Shown in pieces: positions 41,427 to 50,455 of a stretch of 64,000 nt of DNA. Position numbers and translations under genes: made by a program. Within the stretch, counting starts at the first letter, position 1. Each line of letters opens with the position of its first letter. The stretch covers positions 806,001 through 870,000 of the forward strand of contig NZ_AP027368.1 in assembly GCF_030296015.1 (NCBI RefSeq), in the 5' to 3' direction. Below the pieces are notes generated by a model, which was not told the origin of the DNA, searched no databases, and worked only from the letters and a program-made list of their open reading frames with translations. The DNA comes from Ferrimonas sp. YFM (GTDB lineage Bacteria > Pseudomonadota > Gammaproteobacteria > Enterobacterales > Shewanellaceae).

Positions 41427-42383
41427 CTATTTCAGGTGTCCGGAGGTCATGGGGGCCAGGGTCAGCGAACCATTGACGGTTTTCATCTCCACCTTGGCGT
41501 CCCCCTGGCCCTGGCTGAAGCTCAGGCTCTCGGTGGGGACATACTCACCCCGTTTCGGCTGGTGTTCGCTGATGCGGTTGCTGATGTCACCGCCGGGGCC
41601 GGTATCCAGCTTGAAGCGGGCTGAGGCATCCCGGGGCAGACTCAGTTTGGTGTCGCCATTGACGGTGTCGAAACTCAGCCTAGCGTTGCCGGTGAGGCTG
41701 TCCACCTCCACCTGGATGTCCCCGCTGACGCTGGTCACCTCCAAGGCGCCCACCTGAGTCAGTTGAAGCTGGATATCACCGGAGACGTTCTCCACTTCGA
41801 GCCTGTCGCCGGCGCGGCTCAGCTGCACTTCGCCACTGACCGACTCCACACTGGTGTCGCCCTGAAGCTGCGCCGCCTTGATGTCACCGCTGACGGTTTC
41901 CAGCTCAATCTCTCCCTCCAGGGCGGTGGCGGTGATGTTGCCGCTGACGCTGTCCACTTCCACCTCACCGGAGACCCGGGCTATCTCGAGATCGCCGCTG
42001 ACGCTCTCCAGCTCCAGCCCACGGTTGAGGTCGCTGACGTTGAAGTCGGTGCTGACCCCTGTGGCTTCCACCTCGATGGAGCCGGGCAGGGTAACGGTCA
42101 GGGTGCTGCCGTCGTTGTCCCCCTGCCATTGACTGGGCATCTTGACCTCGGCCACCAGGGTGTTGCCCTCCCGTTCAAACACCCACTCCTTGGCCTGGTC
42201 ATCCAGTTCACCCTGAACCCGGATCTCGCTGTGGCTGCCGCCGGTCAGGGTGACCTCTCCCCGCGGCACCACCAGGGTCAGTTTGCTGATGCCGTCGGCG
42301 TTCATGCGGCTGTCGATGGCGTCACCGGCCCAGAGGGGCAGGCTGAGGCCCAGCAGGCCTGTGGTCAGTATCAGTTTCTTCAT
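41427..42383 (-). CDS. DUF4097-type exported beta-repeat protein in an ECF operon
   Basis: 318 residues. A signal peptide ends at LWAG. The mature part is a series of ~18-residue beta-solenoid repeats carrying VSGD/VSGE turns (LELESVSGDLEIARVSGEV, ELETVSGDIKAAQLQGD, LEVENVSGDIQLQL). It lies 50 bp downstream of the anti-sigma-like gene. The order sigma, membrane anti-sigma, DUF4097 is recurrent in bacteria, so it is probably an effector or sensor of that module. The reading frame runs further upstream, but those residues overlap the preceding gene and are not coding. Confidence 0.88.
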   Translation of the reverse strand: MKKLILTTGLLGLSLPLWAGDAIDSRMNADGISKLTLVVPRGEVTLTGGSHSEIRVQGELDDQAKEWVFEREGNTLVAEVKMPSQWQGDNDGSTLTVTLPGSIEVEATGVSTDFNVSDLNRGLELESVSGDLEIARVSGEVEVDSVSGNITATALEGEIELETVSGDIKAAQLQGDTSVESVSGEVQLSRAGDRLEVENVSGDIQLQLTQVGALEVTSVSGDIQVEVDSLTGNARLSFDTVNGDTKLSLPRDASARFKLDTGPGGDISNRISEHQPKRGEYVPTESLSFSQGQGDAKVEMKTVNGSLTLAPMTSGHLK

Positions 42384-42433
42384 AGGGTTCTCCTTGAGGT
42401 GTTCTTGTTCGTCGTTGTGCCGCCGCCGGAGCG

Positions 42434-42937
42434 TCAGAGTTGCTGCAGGCGTTGGTGGCGAAGCTGCTGTTTCTGGATCAGGTCCAGTTCCCGCTGCTGT
42501 ACCCAGAGCCACAGCTGCAACAGCTCCGGATTGTCCGGTTGCTGGGTCAGGGCGGTGTACAGCTCCTGTTCGGCGCTGCGGATGCTGGCCAGGGCTTCGC
42601 TGGCAGCCAGGGCGCCCGGTGTGGTGCCGGCGTGCACCATGGCCGGCGTCAGCCGGGTCTCCAGCCGTTGGCGCCGGGCATCGTGTTGCATCTGGAGCTG
42701 GGTCAGGACGCCCAGCAGTGGTGCCTGGGGAGCCGGGCTGCTGAGGCGTCCCCCCAGGAATCCGCCCAGGGTGGTCACCAGCAGGCTGGCGGCCAAGGCC
42801 CAGGGAAGCCAGGGCCGCTGCGGCGCCGCAGGCACGGAAGAGCGATCCAGCCCGTTTTCGATGGCGGGCCACAGGTCTCGGCCTGGGGCTATCTCTTTGT
42901 CCAGTTCCTGCAGCATGGAATCCAGTTGGCGACTCAT
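42434..42937 (-). CDS. Membrane-anchored anti-sigma-like protein
   Basis: 167 residues. A cytoplasmic N-terminal helix pair (SRQLDSMLQELDKEIAPG, LWPAIENGL) resembles anti-sigma domains. One membrane span follows (PWALAASLLVTTLGGFLGG, about 49-67), then a helical periplasmic part rich in Gln and Leu. No zinc-binding HxxxCxxC is present. The ATG overlaps the sigma gene stop (ATGA), so the pairing with that sigma factor is strong. Confidence 0.75.
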   Translation of the reverse strand: MSRQLDSMLQELDKEIAPGRDLWPAIENGLDRSSVPAAPQRPWLPWALAASLLVTTLGGFLGGRLSSPAPQAPLLGVLTQLQMQHDARRQRLETRLTPAMVHAGTTPGALAASEALASIRSAEQELYTALTQQPDNPELLQLWLWVQQRELDLIQKQQLRHQRLQQL

Positions 42938-43458
42938 ATCAGCATCTCCTGTAGCAGTTGGCGGGCCCTGTGGTACTGGGCCTTGCTGGTCCCGGGCTGA
43001 ATCTCCAGCAGTTGGGCCACTTCGTGGTGGTGGTAGCCCTCGATGGCGTGCAGCACAAACACCTGGCGTGCCCGCTCCGGCAGCCTGGGCAACAGGCGGT
43101 CCACCAGTTGCAACTCCTCCATCGCCGCCCCCTGTCGCTGGGCTTCCTCCTCGCTCAAGGGCGTCAGCTGAGGCTGACTCTTGAGGTAGTTGAGGGCGTG
43201 GTTGAGGGTCAGGCGGTGCAGCCAGGTGGTGAATTGTGCCTCGAAGCGAAACTGAGGCAGTTTCTGCCACAGACGGATAAACACCTCCTGGGTGGCCTCT
43301 TCGGCGCAGGCGACCCGGCCGCTGAGTCTCAGGCACAGGGCATAGACCCTGGGGCTGTGGCGGCGGTAGATCCGGGCAAAGGCGTCGCGATCGCCTTTTT
43401 GAGCCAGGCGGATCTCCCGCTCCTGCTCTGCCGGAAAGGGGGGCAGATTTTGTGTCAA
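42934..43458 (-). CDS. ECF sigma factor (second module)
   Basis: 174 residues. Region 2 is FARIYRRHSPRVYALCLRLS, EATQEVFIRLWQKLPQF and TTWLHRLTLNHALNYL. Region 4 is LPERARQVFVLHAIEGYHHH and LEIQPGTSKAQYHRARQLL. The start is a TTG with AAGGAGAG upstream. On the minus strand upstream, AACCTT-N16-GTCATA is a weak candidate for an ECF promoter (AAC ... GTC style). It probably controls the DUF4097 gene in its own operon. Confidence 0.9.
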   Translation of the reverse strand: MTQNLPPFPAEQEREIRLAQKGDRDAFARIYRRHSPRVYALCLRLSGRVACAEEATQEVFIRLWQKLPQFRFEAQFTTWLHRLTLNHALNYLKSQPQLTPLSEEEAQRQGAAMEELQLVDRLLPRLPERARQVFVLHAIEGYHHHEVAQLLEIQPGTSKAQYHRARQLLQEMLI

Positions 43459-43719
43459 TGCACTCTCCTTGAAGGGCCAAACCGGTGGCGCCGGCCATCT
43501 CTGTTACTCCCTATGACAGGCCCAAGGTGGCAAAAGGTTGGAAGGGCAACAACAAAAAATTGTTTTTGAGGACGAAGATTTCGAGTGAAGTCAGTTCACA
43601 CAAGATGGGATTTTGTGATCACTTCCCATGAATTTGCGGCTAATTGCTGTCAAAATGCGCGCCACAACCCGCGGATTGCCGCGATTCCCCCAGCTCCCCG
43701 GAACTAAGCACTGGCACGG

Positions 43720-45078
43720 ATGAACTCCATACGCAGCAAATTGATCTTATGGTTGGCCCTGTTGCTACTGGTGACCAATGGCCTCGGGTTCATCAATGCC
43801 CTGTGGACCGCCAAGGGCTATTACCAGGATGTCCACGATGCCAACCTGGCCCAGCGGGCCAGGGTGATGCTGCAACTGCTCAACGAAACTCGGGCCGATC
43901 GTGTGGATGAGGTGGTTCGTCAGGCGGTCAAACGTTTTGAACAGCTGGACCTGACCTATCGGCAGGGGTGGATTCTGGGGGATGACGCCGAGCTGAATAA
44001 TTCGGACCTGGTGCACTACCAGATCTGGAGCCGGGGTCACTGCGTCAGTGCCAATGGCCACCCCTGTGTGGAAGGTGGCATCTTTTCCGATCTCAATGCG
44101 GGGTTCGCCCGCCAGGAGTACAAGGGCGACACCTGGCACACCTATACCGTCTACAGCCTCAGACACGAGCTCTATCTGACCGTGGGTTACCCCGATGCCC
44201 TGGGACGGGATCTGCTTCAGCGAGCCATGTGGGCCAGTTGGGGCACCCAGATGGTGCTGTTGACCCCATTGAGTATCCTGCTCTGTTCCCTGGTGGTGGG
44301 TGTCTCCATTGCACCGCTGAGGCGCCTCAGTAAGCAGGTCAGTCAGTGGCCTGCGACTCCCCTGCCTGACGGTGAGACCCTGCCCAAGGAGCTCAGAGCC
44401 TTTGTCTCGGCACTGGGACGCAGTCAACGCTCTCAGGCCGATGCCGAGTCCAAGCGGCGGACCATGGTGGCGGCGCTGTCCAAACGGGTTACCGGTCACC
44501 TGCATGCCCTGGGGGAGCGGCTGCAGCGCCACCCCGATGATCTGGTGGGGGCGATGCAGGCTCTCAATCGCAGCGAACGCCTGGTGCGTAATGGCCATCT
44601 GCTCAGTGAACTGGACAGAAGCTGGCGCCAGGATGAGATGCGCTGTGACCTTTACCGGGAAACGGCCCTGAGCTGTGCCCGCCATTATGGCGACGCCATG
44701 GCCCTGGGGGTCAGATTGACACTGCGAGGGCTGCAGCGTCAGGGCGAGGTGGCCGTACCCCCGGTGATGCTTCAGGGGATGCTGGATAACCTGATAGACA
44801 ACGCCATCAATGCCAGCCCCAAGGGGGCCGAGGTGATCGTCACCGTGCGTCAATCCGAAGGGGGACGCCTGTTGCTGACCGTGGCGGATGCGGGGCCCGG
44901 GCTGGATGAGCAGACTCTGAATCTCGACGGGCTCAGCGACGCCGCCAAATATGAGCACGGCGTCGGCCTGGTGCTGGTGCGGGAAGTGGCAGCCACCTTC
45001 GGCCTGGACCTGACCCTGGGCAGCAGCCGATTGCTTGGGGGTACCCTGCTGCGCTGCAGCTTTCCGCCCCTGGACTGA
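43720..45078 (+). CDS. Sensor histidine kinase-like protein with degenerate H-box
   Basis: 452 residues. Two membrane spans (about 8-28 and 178-199) enclose a periplasmic sensor of 150 residues with two cysteines (GHCVSANGHPCVEG). A HAMP-like linker follows. The place of the phosphoacceptor (SHELRTPL in QseC-type kinases) reads RRTMVAALSKRVTGHLHALGERL, with no recognisable H-box. The ATPase domain is intact: NLIDNAINAS (N box), DAGPGLD (G1), HGVGLVLVREVA (G2). No response regulator is adjacent. It may be a kinase with an altered histidine, a phosphatase, or a non-catalytic sensor. Confidence 0.8.
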   Translation: MNSIRSKLILWLALLLLVTNGLGFINALWTAKGYYQDVHDANLAQRARVMLQLLNETRADRVDEVVRQAVKRFEQLDLTYRQGWILGDDAELNNSDLVHYQIWSRGHCVSANGHPCVEGGIFSDLNAGFARQEYKGDTWHTYTVYSLRHELYLTVGYPDALGRDLLQRAMWASWGTQMVLLTPLSILLCSLVVGVSIAPLRRLSKQVSQWPATPLPDGETLPKELRAFVSALGRSQRSQADAESKRRTMVAALSKRVTGHLHALGERLQRHPDDLVGAMQALNRSERLVRNGHLLSELDRSWRQDEMRCDLYRETALSCARHYGDAMALGVRLTLRGLQRQGEVAVPPVMLQGMLDNLIDNAINASPKGAEVIVTVRQSEGGRLLLTVADAGPGLDEQTLNLDGLSDAAKYEHGVGLVLVREVAATFGLDLTLGSSRLLGGTLLRCSFPPLD

Positions 45079-45080
45079 AA

Positions 45081-46781
45081 CTACCCCATCTCCAGGGCGG
45101 AGATCGGGTCCAGCTGTTCTCCCTGATACACCTCCAGCCGGTTACGCCCCAGGTGTTTGGCCCGGTAGAGGGCGGAATCCGCCTGCTGCAGAAGATCCGG
45201 CAACTGTTGCTCCCGGCCGGTGACCGTGGCCAGGCCGATACTGGCGGTGATCGTCAGCTTATTGCCGGACCAGTCCACCCTGTGGTCGGCAATGGCACTC
45301 TGCAGGGTGTTGGCCACGTGCAGGGCGCCGACGGCCGGAGTGTTGGGCAACAGCACCGCAAACTCCTCGCCGCCATAGCGGCACAGCACATCACCGGGCC
45401 GCTGCAGGGCGCGGTCACACACCTGGGCCAGCTCCATCAACACCTTGTCGCCGCAGGGGTGGCCATATCTGTCATTGACCCGCTTGAAATGATCCAGATC
45501 CACCAGCAGCAGACTGAAGGGCTGTTGTTCCCGGCGGCTGCGCAACAGCTCGATGCGGTAATGCTCATCGAAGTAGCCGCGATTCTTCAGCCCGGTCAGG
45601 GGGTCGGTGCTGGACTTCTCCTCAAGGTGACGGTGCACTCGCACCAGGGAGCGGATCTGCTGGGAGAGGCTGCTGTTGCTCTGCTCCCGCAAAAAGGCGT
45701 GCTGGCGGTGATTGAGCTTGAGCAGGTTCCTCAGCTGGCGCCTCTGGGAGACCAGCAGGGTGAGCAGCAGCAATCCATGGCACACCGACCAGAGCAGGGC
45801 GCAGCTCAAGGTGATCAGGGGCGGTACCTGGGTATCCAGCACCAGGGTAAACAGCAGAGGCAACAGCAGCAGCAGTTTCACCAGTTCGGTGGAGGCAAAG
45901 CTGCGGGGCAGCCTGTGGTTGCCATTGAGTATCCAGCTGGCCTGCCAGGCCACCAGCAGCATCATCAGAGGCGGCAGGGCCAGGTCCAGGGTCCAGTTGG
46001 GGACCATCAGCAGTCCCACCAGCAGCAGCGCCAGAGCGGCCTGCGCCCAGAGATGACGACGAATGAGTGCCTGGCTGGCCTGTTGGCTCAGCAGGGCCAG
46101 GAACAGAGCGAACCACAGGGGTTTGATGGGCACATGACCGGTGAGCTCCATCAGGGCCACGGCGAAAAGAGGCAGTTGAGTCAGGCTGTGGGTCAGGGGC
46201 AGTTTGTCCGCCAGTATGGTGCTGGTGACCTGCTGAGTGAGCCACATGGCCAGCATCAGTCCCAGCAGCAGCCCGAGGAAGAGATCCGGCAGCTTGGGAC
46301 GGCGCTGTGACTCGGCGTGGATCTCCACCGCCACAGGGGCGTACAGATAGAGGGTGACCTGGCGGTCGTTGACCAGGGGCAGGGTGAAGCTCATGGGGCG
46401 GTAACCGGGGCCGTCAGACTGGAGAACCAGGTCCGTCAGCAGTTGTCCGCCCTGGATGACCATCAGGTGACCGTCACCGGCCCAGCCCTGGCTGATCTGC
46501 AGGCGCAGCTTATCCCCCGTGGAGGGCAGGATCAGGCGCTTCCACACCATGGGGCCCCGCACCGCCATCAGGGAGGCGGGCTGCCAGTGGTGCTCATCGG
46601 CCAGCTGAGTCAGGGAGGCGTCCTGTCCCAGGTTGGCGTAGGCCAGCGGCTGTGTTCCGACGGCCGAACTCCAAAACCAGCCGAGACAGAGGGCGCCGAA
46701 AACCAACGCAATAAGTTTCAATCCCTTGATAATCTTAACTTCCTTGCAAAGCCCAGAGTAGTTGTAGCAGAAAAGGCCCAT
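45081..46781 (-). CDS. Diguanylate cyclase with 7TM sensor
   Basis: 566 residues. An N-terminal signal/anchor and a periplasmic beta domain (about 40-170) are followed by seven or more membrane helices (7TM-DISM style), a short coiled coil (REQSNSSLSQQIRSLVRVHRHLEE) and a C-terminal GGDEF domain. The GGDEF domain has DPLTGLKNRGYFDE, LLVDLDHFKRVNDRYGH and the catalytic RYGGEEFAV. It should make c-di-GMP; no RxxD inhibitory site is obvious just before GGEEF. The start is uncertain: ATG at 46781, TTG at 46802 or TTG at 46721, none with a good ribosome site. Confidence 0.88.
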   Translation of the reverse strand: MGLFCYNYSGLCKEVKIIKGLKLIALVFGALCLGWFWSSAVGTQPLAYANLGQDASLTQLADEHHWQPASLMAVRGPMVWKRLILPSTGDKLRLQISQGWAGDGHLMVIQGGQLLTDLVLQSDGPGYRPMSFTLPLVNDRQVTLYLYAPVAVEIHAESQRRPKLPDLFLGLLLGLMLAMWLTQQVTSTILADKLPLTHSLTQLPLFAVALMELTGHVPIKPLWFALFLALLSQQASQALIRRHLWAQAALALLLVGLLMVPNWTLDLALPPLMMLLVAWQASWILNGNHRLPRSFASTELVKLLLLLPLLFTLVLDTQVPPLITLSCALLWSVCHGLLLLTLLVSQRRQLRNLLKLNHRQHAFLREQSNSSLSQQIRSLVRVHRHLEEKSSTDPLTGLKNRGYFDEHYRIELLRSRREQQPFSLLLVDLDHFKRVNDRYGHPCGDKVLMELAQVCDRALQRPGDVLCRYGGEEFAVLLPNTPAVGALHVANTLQSAIADHRVDWSGNKLTITASIGLATVTGREQQLPDLLQQADSALYRAKHLGRNRLEVYQGEQLDPISALEMG

Positions 46782-46893
46782 GGATGCAGAAAATTTATTC
46801 AATGGCGACTTTTGTCGTCAACAGAATGGCTTGCGGCGCCTGTCGCCGCCCTCTAGCATAAAGACAGTAGTGACTGGTAATAGGAGAGCTTGC

Positions 46894-47511
46894 ATGCAAC
46901 CGGTCTTTTTCGCCCTGATGTCCCGGATGCAGAACGTGCATCGCTGGGGCAAGTCCAACCCGACCCGCGCCGAGAACGTCGCCGAGCACAGCTTCCAGGT
47001 GGCGATGTTCGCCCATGCCCTGGGGGAGGTTCGCAACAAGGTGTTCACCGAACAGCCCCAGGTCGACGCCAATCACCTGGCGGTGGTGGCCATGTTCCAT
47101 GATTCCGCCGAGGTGCTCACCGAGGATGTAAACAGCGGCATCAAATACAGCGACAAGCGGATGCTGGCCCTGTGCCGGGAGATGGAGGCGATCGCCGCCC
47201 ATATGCTGGTGACCACCCTGCCTGCCCCTCTGCAATCCACCTATAAGGGGCTGATCGAGCACGAGGATGATCCGGAGACCGCCCGCTTCGTCAAGGCCGC
47301 GGACCTGCTGTCTGCCTACACCAAGGCGTTGTCGGAGCTGCGGGCGGGGAACATGGAGTTTGAGGGAACCGAACGCAAGGTGCTGGCGGCACTGGCGCCC
47401 TATGTCGAGACCATGCCTGAGGTGGCCTGGTTTATGGAGCACTGCGTGCCGGCGTTCCAGATGACCATCGACGATCTGGTGGACGCGGCGCTGGTGGGAG
47501 ACGGCGAATAA
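46894..47511 (+). CDS. yfbR: 5'-deoxynucleotidase YfbR
   Basis: 205 residues (E. coli YfbR 199). HD-domain metal ligands: AENVAEHSFQVAM (His32), AMFHDSAEV (His-Asp), and the later Asp in FVKAADLLSAYTKAL. RMQNVHRWGK at the start is the family signature. It dephosphorylates dNMPs with broad specificity. Start at 46894 has TAGGAGAG upstream; longer frame upstream is not needed. Confidence 0.93.
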   Translation: MQPVFFALMSRMQNVHRWGKSNPTRAENVAEHSFQVAMFAHALGEVRNKVFTEQPQVDANHLAVVAMFHDSAEVLTEDVNSGIKYSDKRMLALCREMEAIAAHMLVTTLPAPLQSTYKGLIEHEDDPETARFVKAADLLSAYTKALSELRAGNMEFEGTERKVLAALAPYVETMPEVAWFMEHCVPAFQMTIDDLVDAALVGDGE

Positions 47512-47515
47512 AAGA

Positions 47516-47538
47516 AACGGGGCGCTGTGCGCCCCGTT
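47516..47538. terminator. Terminator between yfbR and peroxiredoxin
   Basis: Stem AACGGGGCGC/GCGCCCCGTT with a 3-base loop, 5 bp after the yfbR stop; convergent with the peroxiredoxin gene. The T-run is short on the plus strand. Confidence 0.75.
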
Positions 47539-47580
47539 CTGGTATAGGGTGGGCCATTCCATGGCCCGCGACAACCCGTA

Positions 47581-48186
47581 TTACAGGTCGTCGGTGTTCT
47601 CGGACAGGTAGGCGGCTACGCCGGCAGGGGAGGCGTCCATACCTTTCTTACCCTCTTCCCACTGAGCTGGGCACACTTCACCGTGCTCTTCGTGGAAGTT
47701 CAGGGCGTCAACCATGCGCAGCATCTCGTCGATGTTACGGCCCAGGGGCAGGTCATTCACCACCTGATGGCGTACGTTGCCTTCGGAGTCGATCAGGAAG
47801 GAACCGCGGAAAGCCACACCGGCTTCTGGGTGCTCAACGTCGTAGGCTTTGCAGATCTCGTGCTTCACGTCGGCAACCAGGGGGTACTTCACTGGGCCGA
47901 TGCCGCCATCTTCAACGGCGGTGTTACGCCAGGCGTTGTGGCTGAACTGGGAATCGATGGATACGCCGATAACCTTAACACCGCGCTTCTGGAACTCTTC
48001 GAAACGCTTGTCGAACGCGATCAGCTCGGAGGGGCAAACGAAGGTGAAATCCAGAGGGTAGAAGAAGATCACCGCCTTGGAGCCTTCGATTTCAGTCTTC
48101 AGGTTGAAGTTCTCAACGATCTCGCCATTACCCAGTACGGCAGCGGCGGTAAAATCAGGGGCAGGACGGCCTACTAATACAGACAT
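47581..48186 (-). CDS. Typical 2-Cys peroxiredoxin
   Basis: 201 residues. Peroxidatic Cys51 is in DFTFVCPSE, resolving Cys172 is in EHGEVCPAQW, and GGIGPVKYPLVAD is the GGLG-type loop of over-oxidation-sensitive enzymes. The C-terminal tail is long enough for a YF-like motif but reads VAAYLSENTDDL. It reduces H2O2 and organic peroxides. It is divergent from oxyR with a possible OxyR site between them. Start at MSVLVGRPAP; an upstream in-frame start at 48225 is less likely. Confidence 0.95.
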   Translation of the reverse strand: MSVLVGRPAPDFTAAAVLGNGEIVENFNLKTEIEGSKAVIFFYPLDFTFVCPSELIAFDKRFEEFQKRGVKVIGVSIDSQFSHNAWRNTAVEDGGIGPVKYPLVADVKHEICKAYDVEHPEAGVAFRGSFLIDSEGNVRHQVVNDLPLGRNIDEMLRMVDALNFHEEHGEVCPAQWEEGKKGMDASPAGVAAYLSENTDDL

Positions 48187-48327
48187 GGTGTTCTCTTCCT
48201 TTTTAAAGGTTAATTTCAACGGCAATCTTAATCTAACTTACTAGACTGCCGACAAATTCCCAATACGTTAGTCATGTGAAACTGAGCACAGTATAGGGGG
48301 GTGTGTTCCTTTGAAGAATCGAATAAA

Positions 48328-48342
48328 ATAGATTAAACCAAT
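48328..48342. promoter_or_regulatory. Possible OxyR half-site
   Basis: ATAG-ATTAAAC-CAAT matches the OxyR half-motif ATAG-N7-CTAT with one mismatch, plus the internal T and A positions. It lies 21 bp before the oxyR start, in the space shared with the peroxiredoxin promoter. A second half-site at the right distance is weak. Confidence 0.4.
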
Positions 48343-48362
48343 CGATTGTTCCGGAGCAGACG

Positions 48363-49268
48363 ATGCGCAGACTCCCTAGTCTCAAAAACCTATATTATCT
48401 GGTGCATCTGCACAAGGCGCAGAACTTCAACCGCGCCGCCAAGGCGTGTCACGTCAGCCAGTCCACCCTCTCCAGCGGCATTCAGAACCTGGAAGAGCAG
48501 ATGGGCTGTCAGCTGATCGAACGCGACCACAAATCCTTCCTGTTCACCGCCACCGGCGAGGAGGTGGTGTGCCGCGCCCGCGAGTTGCTGGCTCAGGTGC
48601 AGGAGCTGACCGATCTGGCTCAGAGCGCAGGGGACGCCATGAGCGGCACTCTGCGACTGGGTTGTATCCCCACCATCGCCCCCTTCCTGTTGAACAGGGT
48701 GGTGAAGGAGTCTCAGCAACGCTTCCCCGATCTTACTCTTTTACTTAGAGAAGATACCACGGAAAACCTGCTTTCCATGCTCGGCAACGGCGAATTGGAC
48801 CTGCTGTTGCTGGCACTGCCGGTGGACACCTCGGGTTTCCACACCATGGGGGTGGGCATCGATCCCTTCCAGGTGGTGATTCATCAGGAGTCTGCAGAGC
48901 AGTCCAAGCTCAGCTACGAAGATTGGCCGGACGAGAGCATCTTCCTGTTGCAGAGGGAGCACTGCATCACCGGCCACGCCATCAGTGCCTGTAATCTGGA
49001 GAACCGGGAGAAGATCAATCCTTTTGCCGCCACCAGCCTGCACACCCTGGTGCAGATGGTGGATTCAGGCCTGGGCAGCACCTTCCTGCCGCAGATGGCC
49101 ATAGACGCCGGTATTCTCAAGGGAACCAATCTGCTGACCTATGTGCCTGAGGGGCAGAAGGCGTATCGGGAGATTGGTCTGGTGTGGCGGCAGACGACCA
49201 GTCGCCTGCGCACCTTTAGAACTCTTGGGGAGATGATTGGGGATCTGCTGCCGAGTAAGTCCGACTGA
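48363..49268 (+). CDS. oxyR: Hydrogen-peroxide-sensing LysR regulator OxyR
   Basis: 301 residues. LysR helix-turn-helix: NFNRAAKACHVSQSTLSSGI. The redox pair is Cys201 and Cys210 (REHCITGHAISAC), the same 9-residue spacing as Cys199 and Cys208 of E. coli OxyR. TLVQMVDSGLGSTFLPQMA closes the effector domain. Divergent from its likely target peroxiredoxin. The last 53 bp overlap, on the opposite strand, the end of the nucleotide cyclase gene. Confidence 0.95.
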   Translation: MRRLPSLKNLYYLVHLHKAQNFNRAAKACHVSQSTLSSGIQNLEEQMGCQLIERDHKSFLFTATGEEVVCRARELLAQVQELTDLAQSAGDAMSGTLRLGCIPTIAPFLLNRVVKESQQRFPDLTLLLREDTTENLLSMLGNGELDLLLLALPVDTSGFHTMGVGIDPFQVVIHQESAEQSKLSYEDWPDESIFLLQREHCITGHAISACNLENREKINPFAATSLHTLVQMVDSGLGSTFLPQMAIDAGILKGTNLLTYVPEGQKAYREIGLVWRQTTSRLRTFRTLGEMIGDLLPSKSD

Positions 49269-50319
49269 CGGAGAACACTTCGATCTCCTGCTGCTTTCCC
49301 TTGAGGCGAATGGGCCCAAGGGAGAGCAGATCATAGTTGTGGTCATCATCCAGCGCCTCTTTCACCTGATCGGACACCAGCATCTGGCATCCCAGGGGAC
49401 CACACTGGTCCTGGAGGCGGGCCAGGGTGTTGAGTACGTCTGAGAAGAAGCTGATCTCCTGCTTATATACCCCCACCAGCGCGGCTACCACCTGGCCACC
49501 ATGGGCGGCCGCCTTGAACTTGGGCACGAAGCCATACTCTTTCTGGAAATAGTGACGGTTCCAGTAGAGGGTCTGAACGAAATCAAAGTAGACGTTGAGG
49601 CAGAGTCGAGCCCTGGACCTGTGACGCTGTGGCCAGCTGATCAGCACCGCATCCCCCACGTAGCGATAGATCTCCCCCTGGTTCTGGGTGACCACATCGG
49701 AGAGCAGGTCGAAACAGTCCTGAATCAGGCGGCTGAACCTGTAATCCCCCAGGGCTTCGGCGTGGGCGGTGGAGCTGACCATATCCAGGAACAGGAAGAT
49801 CCGCTCCTCATACCTGGGCTTGTGGTATTTGCCCATACCGATGTTGAGCAGCACCCTAGGCCCCACCAGCAACCCCATCTGCTCGATGAAGGCCAGACCG
49901 GTGCGCACCAGCACCAGATAGGCGATCAGGGTCTGGGCCGAGGGAGCGTTAAGCACATGGGCGGTGAGAATCTGACTGGTGGCAGCAAACTGCTCGGCGT
50001 TGTCCCAGGAGTTGAGCCAGTTGGTGATGTAGGCCAGGGTCAGGGCGCCCAGCAGCAGAAACAGCCCCTTGAACGCCACGATAAAGGCGTAGGGCATTCG
50101 CCGGATGCCGCTGACGTCGGTGATCAGGTTGGACAGCCAGTGCAGACAGCCGAAAATCAGCCCCATATAGATGGACAGGGTGGTGAGATCCGCAGCCGTG
50201 ATCGCCCAGTACGGACGGTCGTCCCCCTGGGCATAACGGAAGGTTACATAGGCCATCATCGCTAGAGACCAGGCGATAATGGCGAAGACCAGTTTTAGAA
50301 ATTGTTGCCGCGACTGCAC
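49216..50319 (-). CDS. Membrane-bound class III adenylate/guanylate cyclase
   Basis: 367 residues. About four membrane spans (8-26, 42-62, 76-98, 128-150) are followed by a class III cyclase domain. FLFLDMVSSTAHAEALG supplies the first metal Asp, YRYVGDAVLISWP the second, KAAAHGGQVVAAL the dimer strand, and FFSDVLNTLARLQDQC the Asn/Arg transition-state pair. All catalytic positions look intact; cAMP is the likely product. Topology resembles that of CyaB-like proteins with a small membrane domain. Confidence 0.88.
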   Translation of the reverse strand: MQSRQQFLKLVFAIIAWSLAMMAYVTFRYAQGDDRPYWAITAADLTTLSIYMGLIFGCLHWLSNLITDVSGIRRMPYAFIVAFKGLFLLLGALTLAYITNWLNSWDNAEQFAATSQILTAHVLNAPSAQTLIAYLVLVRTGLAFIEQMGLLVGPRVLLNIGMGKYHKPRYEERIFLFLDMVSSTAHAEALGDYRFSRLIQDCFDLLSDVVTQNQGEIYRYVGDAVLISWPQRHRSRARLCLNVYFDFVQTLYWNRHYFQKEYGFVPKFKAAAHGGQVVAALVGVYKQEISFFSDVLNTLARLQDQCGPLGCQMLVSDQVKEALDDDHNYDLLSLGPIRLKGKQQEIEVFSVSRTYSAADPQSSPQEF

Positions 50320-50455
50320 TCTGGTAAAGGGACTCTGTAATTATGGGGCCGGTGGAAAAGTTCCCGCCTGGCTTATTTTATTTGTAATAACGAGACATTA
50401 TACAAGTTTTGTGACCTCAACCCAAACGCATATCACCTTTTGGATAGGCATTATT

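Noticed and set aside
42384-42872. N-terminal extension of the DUF4097 frame
   Set aside because: It overlaps the anti-sigma-like gene in another frame, is Arg/Pro/Ala-rich, and the signal peptide starts at 42383 just after a ribosome site.
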